DNA of 64,000 bases from Sphaerolaimus hirsutus (Eukaryota > Nematoda > Chromadorea > Monhysterida > Sphaerolaimidae): positions 8,621,504 to 8,685,503 of the forward strand of contig OZ038460.1 of the NCBI GenBank assembly GCA_964036195.1, given 5' to 3'. Below, piece after piece: positions 1-9,900 of this stretch. The translations under genes and the position numbers were made by a program. The notes beneath the pieces were generated by a model. It was not told the DNA's origin. It searched no databases and saw only the letters and a program-made list of their open reading frames with translations. Numbering within the stretch: the stretch's first letter is position 1; the number at the start of each line of letters is the position of its first letter.

Positions 1-1481
1 ACCCCCCTCGAAATACCTCCCCTCAAAATGGACACTATGAAATAATTACCCACCCCCTCGAAATACCCCCCCCCCAAATTGAGTGTACAGTTAACGTATT
101 ATACATGACAAAACTGCGGTTTGTGATTCGGCCAATGCAAAACACACGTTAAAAACTATGAATTGTTAGGTTAGAACAGTGTTACACACTTATATAAGTC
201 AATAGCAGGGTTGGCAAAATCTCAGAAAAAAATAAAAATAAAATAAAAATAAAATGGAATATTCAAGAATAAAATAAAATAAACTGGAAAATATAAGAAT
301 AAAAATAAAAATTGTATAAAAATTCGAATTTTTGTAAAAAAATTTGTAAAATTGAATAAAAATTCGTATTTTTGTAAAATTGTATAAAAATTCATATTTT
401 TTGTAAAATTTTATCTTGTTGCTTGAGTTTCTACCTGTTTATTCATGGATCTGGGAGCAGTCCCAAGTGTAAAGTGTCCAATGTCATGTAAAATGTCATG
501 CAAAGTGTCAATTGTCATGACAAATGTAAGGTCAAGTGTAAATTGTCATGACATGTAAAAAATAAAGTATCAATTGTCAAGTAAATTGTGTCCAAATCTT
601 ATGTTTTATATCTAAATCTTATGTTTTGTATCCAAATTATGTTGTTGTTGTATCCAAACATTATGTGAACATTTGGATTCAAAAACCATAAGGTTTGCAT
701 ACAAAACATACTATGGATACAAAAACACAAGATTTGGATACACTATTTACACTTTGCATGACATTTGTCATGACAATTGCCACTTTGCTTGAAATTTTAC
801 ATGACACTTGACATTTTGCATGAGAATTGACACTTTACTTTATATTTGTCAAGACAATTGACAAATTGCATTACATTTTACAAATGTGCCCAGCACACTC
901 CACTAGTCCTCTACTGAAAATGCAAATCATTCTTATCAATAATTGTAACTTTACACTTGCAGCTAGCTAACAATACATACTGCATGCAACTCTTGAAAAG
1001 TAAGGGAAAAATTTGTCACAGGTTTTTCATGTATAGGTCTATTTATAACATTTTTTTGGCCTTGCATGCATGATTCAGATTTTTTGTAAAATTTTTGTAC
1101 AATTTTTGTAAAATTTTTGTAAAATGTGTCATTTTATTTTATTAATGACTTTTGGGAATAAAATAAAATAAAATACAATGAAACAAGAATAAAATTAAAA
1201 TAAAATAAAATTTTTATACAATTTTTATACAATTTTACTAAAATGAATTTTTATAAAACCAACCCTGGTCAATAGACTCTTATGTCTTATATATGTTATT
1301 GTTGCATTTTTCTACGTCTGCGTACGTTACAGACGACAATTTAGTAGGAATTTCAAAAAAATTCTGGCGAAATAATAAGCCCCCCCTCGAAATACCCCCC
1401 CCCCCCCCTCGTTTAACCACCCCTCAAAATTCGTACTCTGAAGCAATCACCCCCGGGGGGCATTTCAAGGAAATACGGTAG
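1..1481. repeat. Copy of the CCGTATT palindromic element, split by a hAT insertion
   Basis: The flanks 1-205 and 1268-1481 together match the intact copy at about 19887-20351: C-rich CTCGAAATACCCCC runs at the ends, a shared middle, and a terminal GGAAATACGGTA. The copy is cut by the window start and interrupted by the hAT element at 206-1267. Confidence 0.75.
206..1267. mobile_element. Non-autonomous hAT-like element, family A (copy 1)
   Basis: The ends are CAGGGTTGG and CCAACCCTG, flanked by a perfect 8-bp duplication GTCAATAG (198-205 and 1268-1275), the hAT signature. The arms are AT-rich (AAAATAAAATAAAA). The core holds short palindromic words such as GTCAATTGTCATGAC and repeats of ATCCAAATCTTATGTTTT. 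No transposase is visible, so it depends on another element for movement. Two more copies lie at 7072-8078 and 55049-56029. Confidence 0.9.
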
Positions 1482-1951
1482 ATAGTTTTTCAGTAACTGC
1501 AGTTTTACACCACGTTACTGCAAATTTACAATCAACGCGACATTCACAATGTAAATAAATAGAAGTACAATCTGTCATACCCAGGTTCGGTCAAGGGTTC
1601 GTGGCCACCAAAACCGCACGCCCTCCCAAATTCGTCCGGAATAAAGGGAACGCACGTGCTCTGGTTGAATGCCGCCTATAGCAGTCTACAAAAAGCGCTT
1701 GCCGGGAAAGTATCCAATGAGTTAGCACATGGTAGTGACAAAGAGCTGCTGCAGGGTTGCATGGATAGGGCGCGTTTATTTGTGTAAAATACACAGTGTA
1801 AAGAATGTTACTGTATCTCGATATAAATATCAAGTCGCGTGGAACCTTGTGCGCCAAATTCAACCATAGTGAGAGCAATGAAATGTGATGATAAAAAGTT
1901 TTCTTTTTATATTCATATGGAAAATTGTAGATGTCATTGTAAAGTTTGCAG

Positions 1952-2327
1952 CACAGTTGTTAAAATGTACGTATATTTACTCGAAAAATACGCGTACATT
2001 TTAAAAGTACACGCGTGCAAAGAAAATGTATTTTTGATGCTAAAATCACAATTTTCTGTTGCTAAAATAAATTTTCTTCGAAGAAATCACATAAATTTTG
2101 TAAAAATACTAAATAATCACTAAAAACGACATCTATTGTATCTTCCTGTGTCAAACTCACTCTCACATGTAAAAATTAGTAGCTTTTACGTTTTCCAGGG
2201 GAAAAGTACTCGCTTTTACATTTGCTCGGGAAAAAGTATTTTACTAACATTTACGCATGTATCATCCTATCATATTTCATCTAAATACATATACTTTTGA
2301 AAAAGTTCAGTAATTCTAACAACTCTG
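1952..2327. mobile_element. Non-autonomous hAT-like element, family B (TTGTTAAAA ends)
   Basis: It starts CACAGTTGTTAAAATG and ends TTCTAACAACTCTG, with a perfect 8-bp duplication GTTTGCAG at 1944-1951 and 2328-2335. The interior is rich in ACGTATATTTACTCG-type words. Relatives occur at 15181, 23512, 24574, 35106, 41457, 46593 and 48738. It has no coding capacity. Confidence 0.85.
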
Positions 2328-2402
2328 GTTTGCAGCCAGTGGACTATAGATAAAATACCTATTTGTTTGCACTCATTTTTACTCGATGACGCATGGATTA
2401 GG

Positions 2403-3605
2403 GTCCCCGGAAACCTTCCCTCCGTGGACATCTTACCTTCTGAAGGTATGATGTCCAGGCGGACATCATATCTCCAGGCGGACATCTTACCTTCTCGGGA
2501 GATGGTCATCATCACTTCGCAATATAAAATTGATACACGTTTGGGCGTTAGAAGCACGGAGGCGCCTGTTCCGCCTGCCTGCCGCGTTGCGTGTGCCTAT
2601 TTACGTCTGACTATGGTGTCCGTGTGTCCAGTTATGGGAGTTTCACCATATTGGATTTTCGCGGGGTCAATAATTGCTATAATTATAGCAATATTATTCA
2701 CACAGTGTTCTAAATTAACACATGTTTTATGTGTATTTCTTTGGCTGAATAACAGCCCAAAAATTTCACACGCTCCCAAATTCACACTTTTTTCACACAC
2801 CGAAAACAGGAGCTGCAAGACAATTGATCATTCATCAGTCAAATGAAATGTATTGTATTTTTACATTTGTCATGACAATCGACACTTTACATGACATTTT
2901 CATAACATTTGACACGTTTGCGTACATATGTTTGCCATTTTGGCTGTAAAATATACAGAACATGTACAGAATGCACCCACGTACAGAACGCACCCACGTA
3001 CAGAACGCACCCATGTACAGAACGCACCCATGTACAGAACGCACCCACGTACAGAACGCACCCATGTACAGAACGCACCCATGTACAGAACGCACCCACC
3101 CATTTCCCAATCATGGGCACACGCAAGTTTTCTGAAGTTTGCGTGGTACGTGGGTGCATTCTGTACATGGGTGCGTTCTGTACATGGGTGTGTTCTGTAC
3201 ATGGGTGCGTTCTGTACATGGGGGCGTTTTGCACAAGGGAATTCACAGTGGATTCAAATTGTAAATTTTGTGGCTATATGGACTGATTTTTGGTGATTCT
3301 GCCACAGTCACCACAAGTAAAAATTGAGTATCTCCTTTATCAGTGGCTAACACTAACTTTATGTAGTGATCACCATTACTGCTACTATTGAGGAAAAGCA
3401 CTGGCTTGCTCTTAGTCGACAAGCAAACGGTGTGTCCAGTTATGAGAACTGGCCATCTTGCATTTTACTAGTGTTTATACCGCGGACATTATACCTTCGT
3501 ATGTCAAAAATGTTGAAGGTATGATGACCGCGGAGATATGATGTCCCCGCGGACATCATATCTTCCGAAGGTAAGATGTCCATGGAGGGAAGAATACCTG
3601 GAATC
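2403..3605. mobile_element. Putative 1.2-kb terminal-inverted-repeat element carrying a minisatellite
   Basis: The flanking direct repeat ATGGATTAGG occurs at 2393-2402 and 3606-3615. The ends are imperfect inverted repeats of about 40 bp containing GTGGACATCTTACCTTC on the left and GAAGGTAAGATGTCCATG on the right. Each end also has an extra inverted GCGGACATCATATCT motif. A 10-bp duplication suggests a Mutator-like mechanism, but no transposase is seen, so the class is inferred. Confidence 0.6.
2956..3230. repeat. 17-bp minisatellite with an inverted second block
   Basis: About eight copies of a unit like TACAGAACGCACCCATG run from 2956 to 3103. After a 45-bp spacer, about five copies run in the opposite orientation (GGGTGCGTTCTGTACAT, 3147-3230). 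The overlapping reading frames on both strands are by-products of the 17-bp period. Confidence 0.9.
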
Positions 3606-3671
3606 ATGGATTAGGTATACTCCCACATAATTCAGGCTGGCAACGATGGGCGGCGCCGGGCCGTCTGCATC

Positions 3672-3956
3672 GTGCAAGCGATGGATACCCGAGATAGGCA
3701 GCATCAATATCAACAAAAGACAACTCTTAAAAAGAATCCTACAAAAAATAAGAAGATGACAAATTTATCTAAGTTTCCAAATAGAAAACAGAAGTCAGCG
3801 CCATCTAAAATTCTGCTTCGTAGAGGTAAATATGCACCGCGCAATGGATGGTGGCTGAAGCGTCGTTATAAGAGAGCTTACAGACTTACGGGTGGAAATG
3901 GCATCGTCTACAAGAGAATGAACAAACAGGTTGACAACTACAATCGACCGTTTTAA
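3672..3956 (+). CDS. Unrecognised basic ORF, possible exon
   Basis: This open frame of 94 codons is rich in Lys and Arg, with a run RRGKYAPRNGWWLKRRYKRA near its C-terminus. It precedes the MLT-10-like gene on the same strand. A possible donor (CAG, then GTTGAC) lies at about 3932, but no matching acceptor or start context was established. Its AGA-rich codon use differs from the GC-rich exons nearby. I do not recognise a family. It could be a small basic protein, an upstream exon of the next gene, or a chance ORF. Confidence 0.25.
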   Translation: MQAMDTRDRQHQYQQKTTLKKNPTKNKKMTNLSKFPNRKQKSAPSKILLRRGKYAPRNGWWLKRRYKRAYRLTGGNGIVYKRMNKQVDNYNRPF

Positions 3957-4062
3957 CACGAATAATTTCCCCTTGAATAATTCCCCCTCGAATAGCCCCC
4001 CACAAAAATTCTGACGAAAAAATAATTCCCCGGGAAAAAACCGGTACTCAAATATTACCCGG
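3956..4062. repeat. Fragment of the CCGTATT/CTCGAAT element family
   Basis: Short C-rich words (TTCCCCCTCGAATAG, CCTTGAATAATTCCCC) are shared with the intact copies at 14122-14466 and elsewhere. Confidence 0.6.
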
Positions 4063-4113
4063 AGAGTCATAATAATCTTCCTTCCATATTTTCTTCCAAG
4101 GCGACCTTCACAG

Positions 4114-6895
4114 TCAACTCGGGCAAGTCAATGGAGTCAGCACTGAGCTCCAGTGTGGGCGCTACCCTTCACAGGGCAAAGTCTCTGGGCGCCCAGCTGC
4201 TAGGCTTGCCTCCGCCGCCGCCCCTCCGCAGTGCAGAGCACATGCGCGCTGCACTGAGAAGACTACGCAGGTGTGTACTGGGCGCAGTCCCAGACCCTGT
4301 AAAATGCCCTGTAAGATGTCAAATGTCATGTAAAGTGTCGTAAGTCACGTAAAATGCTCGGTAGAATGACAAACGTACGTTTGCCATTTTACCAGGCATT
4401 TTATATGACTTTGACACTTTGCGTGTCATTTGACATTTTACAGGGCATTTTACAGGGTCAGGGACTGGCACCTGTTTACATCTTTGAATAATTTTAGCGC
4501 TGCTTTGAGCACACCCTATCATTTTGTCCCTTCTCAGACTGGGGACTTACTTCCGGTGGACAAGGGATATCTTAAATGGTGTGTCTGCCTTATTTATGTT
4601 GCTGTTCATATCACTGCAAACACAATTACGACGATTCCATTCCACAGGGACCGGTGCGTCATCACGACCGGTACGTGTGCTGAGTCCCCGTTTGTTCTCG
4701 CTGGTCGAAGTCGGGGAGAACTCTGAGCTGTCGCTGGGGTCGCCCACACTGTTCTCCTTGGACGATCGGCAGCCAAACTCGCTAACGCGCCTGCTGCAGC
4801 GAATTGGCAGCGATGAACCCGACCAGTGGGCCATGATGCTCGCACAGGTTTGACACGCATTCACAGCAAAAAATGGGTTCGTGAAATGTATGGAAGCGGA
4901 CTCTGTGACGACACTTTTACACACTTCCGCACGCTTCACGATATTTTTGGTGTAGTGTCTTCCACAGACTTACTTCACCTAGCTTCACAACGCCCGAAAT
5001 TTCATGAAGCGCGCTTCCCGACGCTGGTGCAGTGAAGACACTTCGCAAAATATTTGTGCAGCTTTGTGACGCACGTCTGTGATGTGAAGTGTGTTCACGA
5101 CAAATTTCGTGAAGTGCCCGGAAGCGCCGACCAGCTTCGACAAGGCGCTTCACGACGCATCACACGCCCATTTTTTGCTGTATTTGGCTTTTTTGCAATC
5201 ATTTCAAAATTCCAAAACCATCACAACAACACAGACCACAGGTGTGGGTGACACTGGTGCGGCGCTGTTGCAACTGCTGGATAATCCTGCTACTGGTAAA
5301 AGTAATTCATTGCAGCGGTCACTTCAGCTGAGCGATGTGGATGTTGCGCAGCTGCGACACATTTTGCGTTCACTGGATGCTATTGGGGATTTTCAAGGTT
5401 AGCACTCTAAAAGATACAAAGAGGTTTCAAGGTACAAAAACATTTTCAACTTAAGCAATTTTCACTCAAAAATCGCTTTTTTAATTTTGTTCATTTTTTG
5501 TTGCTAAATTCACCATGAAATCATGTTGGCGCCTTTTCGAACTGAGTGACAGGCACCAATGGCGCCATCTGAAAAGGGGCACCATGGACCGATGGCGCCA
5601 GTGCCATGGCGCTATTCCATGAGTACGTTGCACTAAAAGCAACAAAAAATTCATCACAACAGAAATTTAAGTACACAACGTATTTCTGGAACTGCGCAAC
5701 ACAAATTGGTGGTGCGCCAGGTTTTGTTTCGACGGGAGATGGTGAGCATCCATTTGCCTGTTGAATCCCGAATCGTAAAACATTTCCGTGCCTTGCCAAA
5801 CACGCTTCGCATTTATTACCTACAGATTCGTTCAGTGCGGTACAACGTGGTGAAATGGACAGCTGGGGCTACACTGTGCTGGAAGGGCACCAAGTGCACT
5901 TGTTGTATGGCAGAAATGGTGTCTATGGCGATGCGTTCGCACAGCTCCAGCACGAACATGGAGCCGATTTTGACGCCATGGCTAAGGCGCCACATCATGT
6001 CAAGCACAGACTTTTAGAGCACGCGGTAAATTTGAACCTTGCAAAAATGCAACATAGCTTCAAATTTCGAATGCCTGTATTTCAAAACACACAGATGCGC
6101 GAGCACGCTTCAAACAGACAACTTTCACCTACTGACCCGGCCTTGCGTACATGGCACCGCCGTCTCAAAGCAGTGCTCAGTCCAAGTGCATTCCACCCGA
6201 AATCGTTGGCGCCCAGTGCTTTGGGCGCGGCCATCCTCTCCCCCAAGCTGTTCAGCCCTGGTGCCAATCCCAGACCCTGTAAAATGCCCTGTAAAATGTC
6301 ATGCAAACTGTCAAAAGTCATGTAAAATGCTCTGCAAATGGCAACCGAGTTGCCATTTTCCAGGGCATTTTACATGACTTTTGACACTTTGCATGACATC
6401 TGACATTTTACAGGGCATTTTACAGGGTCTGGGACTGTTCCCAGGTGTGCTGTCCCCCGAAGCGATCGGCTCTTGCGTGCTCAGTCCCGCCATTTTCAGT
6501 CCAAAAGTGTTGGGACCAACCGCTATTTCGCCAAGTGTACTGTGTCCTGGCCTTTTCAATCCATCAATTTTATCGCCTAAGGTAAGATTTTCAAATGAAC
6601 TTTCACAGCAGTGTCTTTAAACCGTTCTAGCGCCCCACCCGCACAGACGCTGGCGCCGGAGATTTTGTCTCCATTTCTGTTTGGGCCCATAATTTTGGGT
6701 CCAAAGGCACTGTCGCCGCGAATCCTGACGCCGCATGGTTTCAGTCCGGCAATTTTGAGTCCCAAAGTGCTAAGTCCATCAGTATTAAGTCCGGGACTAT
6801 TGGATGGCGATATTTTGAGCCCTTATGCCCTCAGCCCGTCGATTTTATCAAAGGGCAAGCACACGTTCAAAATATTGTCCCCCTCAACTGATTAA
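4114..6895 (+). CDS. MLT-10-like (moulting cycle family) protein
   Basis: Exons: 4114-4270 (or 4272), 4648-4847, 5235-5397, 5826-6260, 6445-6581 and 6647-6895 (stop TAA). Phases agree at every junction except the first, which needs either the weaker donor at 4273 or a missed small exon. The second exon has VRVLSPRLFSLVE and SLTRLLQRIGSDEPDQW, the layout I associate with the nematode moulting-cycle domain. The last exons are a run of repeats such as VLSPAIFSPKVLGP, ILSPKVLSPSVLSP and ILSPYALSPSIL, typical of the MLT-10 tail. In C. elegans MLT-10 is an epidermal protein needed for moulting; the role here is inferred. No signal peptide was located because the 5' end (before 4114) is unresolved. 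Intron 4 is an introner-like element. The first intron contains an antisense copy of it, and the second a separate palindromic element. Confidence 0.8.
4278..4471 (-). mobile_element. Introner-like element, antisense copy inside an intron
   Basis: On the minus strand it begins GTGCCAGTCCCTGACCC after CAG, and ends GGGACTGCGCCCAG. These are the same donor-like and acceptor-like ends as the three copies that form whole introns. It lies wholly within the first mapped intron of the plus-strand MLT-10-like gene, so its splice signals face the wrong way. The interior is a palindrome of TGTAAAATG, AAATGTCATG and AAAGTGTC words. Confidence 0.85.
4864..5180. repeat. Palindromic MITE within an intron
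   Basis: The ends are CAGCAAAAAATGGG and CCCATTTTTTGCTG. The interior is built of inverted GTGAAGCG/CGCTTCAC words. It fills most of the intron between the second and third mapped exons of the MLT-10-like gene. Confidence 0.7.
6261..6444 (+). mobile_element. Introner-like element forming a complete intron (184 bp)
   Basis: The intron starts GTGCCAATCCCAGACCCTG and ends GGGTCTGGGACTGTTCCCAG. Everything between is the imperfect palindrome (TGTAAAATGCCCTGTAAAATG and its inverse). Removing it joins KLFSPG to VLSPEAIG in frame, restoring the LSP repeat register. The splice sites are therefore the ends of the element itself. Confidence 0.92.
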
Positions 6896-7071
6896 ATTTT
6901 AGTAATGTAGTGTGTACAGCTATTATCTTTGATTGACCCATCTAGAACAATTCCCATGTTTTAAAACAAGTGTGTTATATACGCTTCATGCTCAAAAAGA
7001 ATATATTTAGGTATGATTTATATTTTTGCCGAGTCTATGTATAATAAGTAAATTTATCAATTGTACATAAT

Positions 7072-8078
7072 CAGGGTTGGTTTTATAAAAATCATTTGTA
7101 TACAAATTGTATAAAAATTGTATAAAAATGTATTCATTTTTTTATTCTTCTTTCATTTTATTTTATTCCAAAATATTAATAATATAATAAAATGGAACCA
7201 TTTTACAAAAATTTTACAAAAATTTTACAGAAATTTTACAAAAAATCAGAATCTTGCATGCAAGGCCAGAAAAATGTTATAATTAGACCTAAACATGAAA
7301 AATGTGTGAAAATTTTTCCATTACATTGCAGAAGTTGCATGAAGTAGGTAGTTGCATGCAATAGGTAGCGAGTGTAAAGTTGCAATCCTTGATAATAATG
7401 GTTTGCATTTTTAGTAGAAGGACTACTGGAGTGTGCAAGGCACATGTGTAAAATGTTGTGCAAAGTGTCAATTGGCATGACAAATATAAAGAAACGGTCA
7501 ATTGACATCTCAAATGTCAAGCAAGGTGTCAATTGTCATGACAGATGTCAGGCAAAGTGTTGATTGTGTATCCAAATCTTGTGTTTTGGTATCCAAATCT
7601 TATGTTTTGATATCCAAATCTTATGTTTTTGTATCTAAATGTTCACATAAGATTTGGATACAAAAACAACAACAAGATTTGGATACAAAACATACATGTG
7701 CTCGACAGTTGCAACTTTAATTGTTATTTGTCATGACAATTGACACTTTACTTAACATTTGTCATGACAATTGACACTATGCATGACATTTAATATGACA
7801 TTTGACATTATACAGGGCTTGGGACTGACCCAGCTATGCAGATAAACAGGTTGAATGATAAGTAAAAATAGAAAAATTTTTACAAAAATATGAATTTTTA
7901 TACATTTTTACAAAAATATGAATTTGTATTCAATTTTACAAATTTTTTACAAAAATTCGAATTTTTATACAATTTTTATTTTTATTTTGAAATTTTCCAT
8001 TTTATTTTATTTTATTCTTCAATTTTCCATTTTATATTTATTTTATTTTTATTCTTTTCTGAGATTTTGCCAACCCTG
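7072..8078. mobile_element. hAT-like element, family A (copy 2)
   Basis: It has CAGGGTTGG/CCAACCCTG ends and a perfect duplication TACATAAT at 7064-7071 and 8079-8086. It is in the opposite orientation to copy 1, starting with the TTTTATAAAAATCATTT end. The core contains GGGCTTGGGACTGACCCAG, which resembles the acceptor end of the introner-like family. Confidence 0.92.
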
Positions 8079-8086
8079 TACATAAT

Positions 8087-9900
8087 CAATAAAAATGTCA
8101 TTGGAGATTGCTCCATACTTATTCCATCAATTCATTATAACAGATCAGTCAATTATGGAATAATTACCTAACAGTTTTCGAGCACTGTTGATAAATAAAT
8201 TCGATTGTTGTGGTTGAGTAAATAAAGTCATATTGATATTTGTATCAATTTACTGAAGGGTGTCATTCATAATTATTGTATTATGATGATCCAAAAATAC
8301 GGATTTTTATAGATTAAGGAATTACAAAGTTCTAAATTGAAGATTACGGTAAACGCTTTACGTATGTATGTACATTCTGATGTTAAATATTTTTCGCAGC
8401 GAATTTACCGTATTATTTCTAATAGAACAACACAACTAATAAAGAACTAATAAATAGTACATCCAATAGAACAGCGACTTTTTGGTATTTTTAAGCCAAG
8501 AAAAGAATAGAACGCCAGCTTTGAATAGCCTCCTCCAATTTTGATATTTTATTTCGTTGATTGATTTCCATAGAGATCCCATTTCTATGACATGCCCTCG
8601 GTTGGAATATAAACATTCCAATAATTGTTGAAATGCCTCCACTTAATGTGGCTCTGTGCGTTCCATCATGACCGATTAAGTCATGATTCAAATTGACATC
8701 ACCTTCCTTTATAAGGTGCATCAATATTTATATTCACACCGTCCAGACTTCTTATGCCTTAAATCGCACCTAATTCTAGACAAACATTCCATTTGAGCAC
8801 GCAATAACAATTGTTGTCGTCTCATGGGCCACAATCACTTTTACACGTTCCCAATTTCGAATAGTCGCGCATCATACCTACAATAAAAATGCGACATTTA
8901 CATTTGTCCGGTTACCCTTGAACTCTGGACTGAGGATTTTCGGGGGATTTCTAAATACTCTCGGTGTGATCTGAAATGATACAGAAGTGTGAATTGTTTG
9001 CATATTTATGTAGAGAAGTAGTTTTCTGAGGTGAATTTTCGTTCAGACGACACATGGCGGTTTCAATTCAAGGAATTCAATCATTCACCAATCTGTTTCT
9101 ACCATAAATAAAACACTGGCCTCATAAACATATCCAGGATATGGTGCCCTACATGCCAAAGATCAAAAGTTGCCTGGCGCGAATAAAATGTGTTTAGTGC
9201 GCCGAAAACGCGGAAAGGGTGGAAATGTGTGAAATTCGGTCATTGGCCCTCCTACGCGGCGCTACAGAAGCGCGTCATCTGCGAGTGGACAGCGCTCATG
9301 CATTTGCATGCGATCATGCTGATAATGCGTGCGCGCGCGCCTGTTTCATCATGGCCGCGCGGCGTGACGCGGTGCTTGATCTCTGTATACAATGGGGCAG
9401 CCCTACTGAAATACCTCAGCGTACCAGGGCCTAGATTCGATTAGAATGTAGGGCGCGTGTAGGGCGCTCGGCATGTAAGTAGGCGCTGGAATTATGCTCG
9501 ATTTCGACTTTTACTCAGGTGTCGGGCGCCTTACGTTCGGATTGAATTTGGCCTCCGATACATATGTTATAAATACAACATATGTTAGGGTTCGCGCGCA
9601 ATGGTTAATATTTAGGTAGTCTAAATTTGGAAAAAATTGCCTTCGTTCCAACAGATTTGGTATTTCCGCATTAGGCCATTTCTCGATGGTTGTTTTGATT
9701 CACAGAATTCCGCTTGTGCTGATCTATTTGTGGTGCTATTGACCTATTCCTGTGCAAATCCCAGAGATAATGAAAATTGACAGCTGCTCGCGGTTGACGA
9801 TTTTGATTTTTAGATGGTAAAATTACCATTTAAATTGAAGTACCTATTCAGGAATACTTTCAAATAGATAGTTTCTTTATTATTTACCTACGTTGCCAAA
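8087..9900. other. Intergenic stretch upstream of the cuticlin gene
   Basis: No exon is supported. A weak copy of the TTCTAATAGAACA/TCCAATAGAACAG repeat lies at 8405-8480. At 9180-9470 there is a GC-rich, CpG-rich patch with a CTGTATACAATGG motif that may be regulatory or an untranslated first exon. I see no start codon with splice support there. Confidence 0.4.

Noticed and set aside
1839-2123. 94-codon Cys-containing ORF
   Set aside because: Its second half lies inside the family B hAT element and there is no splice or start evidence.
2956-3230. Regular 17-bp repeats with palindromic neighbours suggesting a CRISPR array
   Set aside because: The units are directly adjacent with no unique spacers, and the context is eukaryotic with spliced genes. 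It is a minisatellite.
3672-3956. Mitochondrial ribosomal protein bL34 for the basic ORF
   Set aside because: Only a vague pattern of Lys/Arg spacing matches; key bL34 positions cannot be aligned, so no name is given.
9190-9444. GC-rich overlapping ORFs upstream of the cuticlin gene
   Set aside because: Two frames are open at once with no splice sites. The composition fits a CpG-rich regulatory patch better than a gene.
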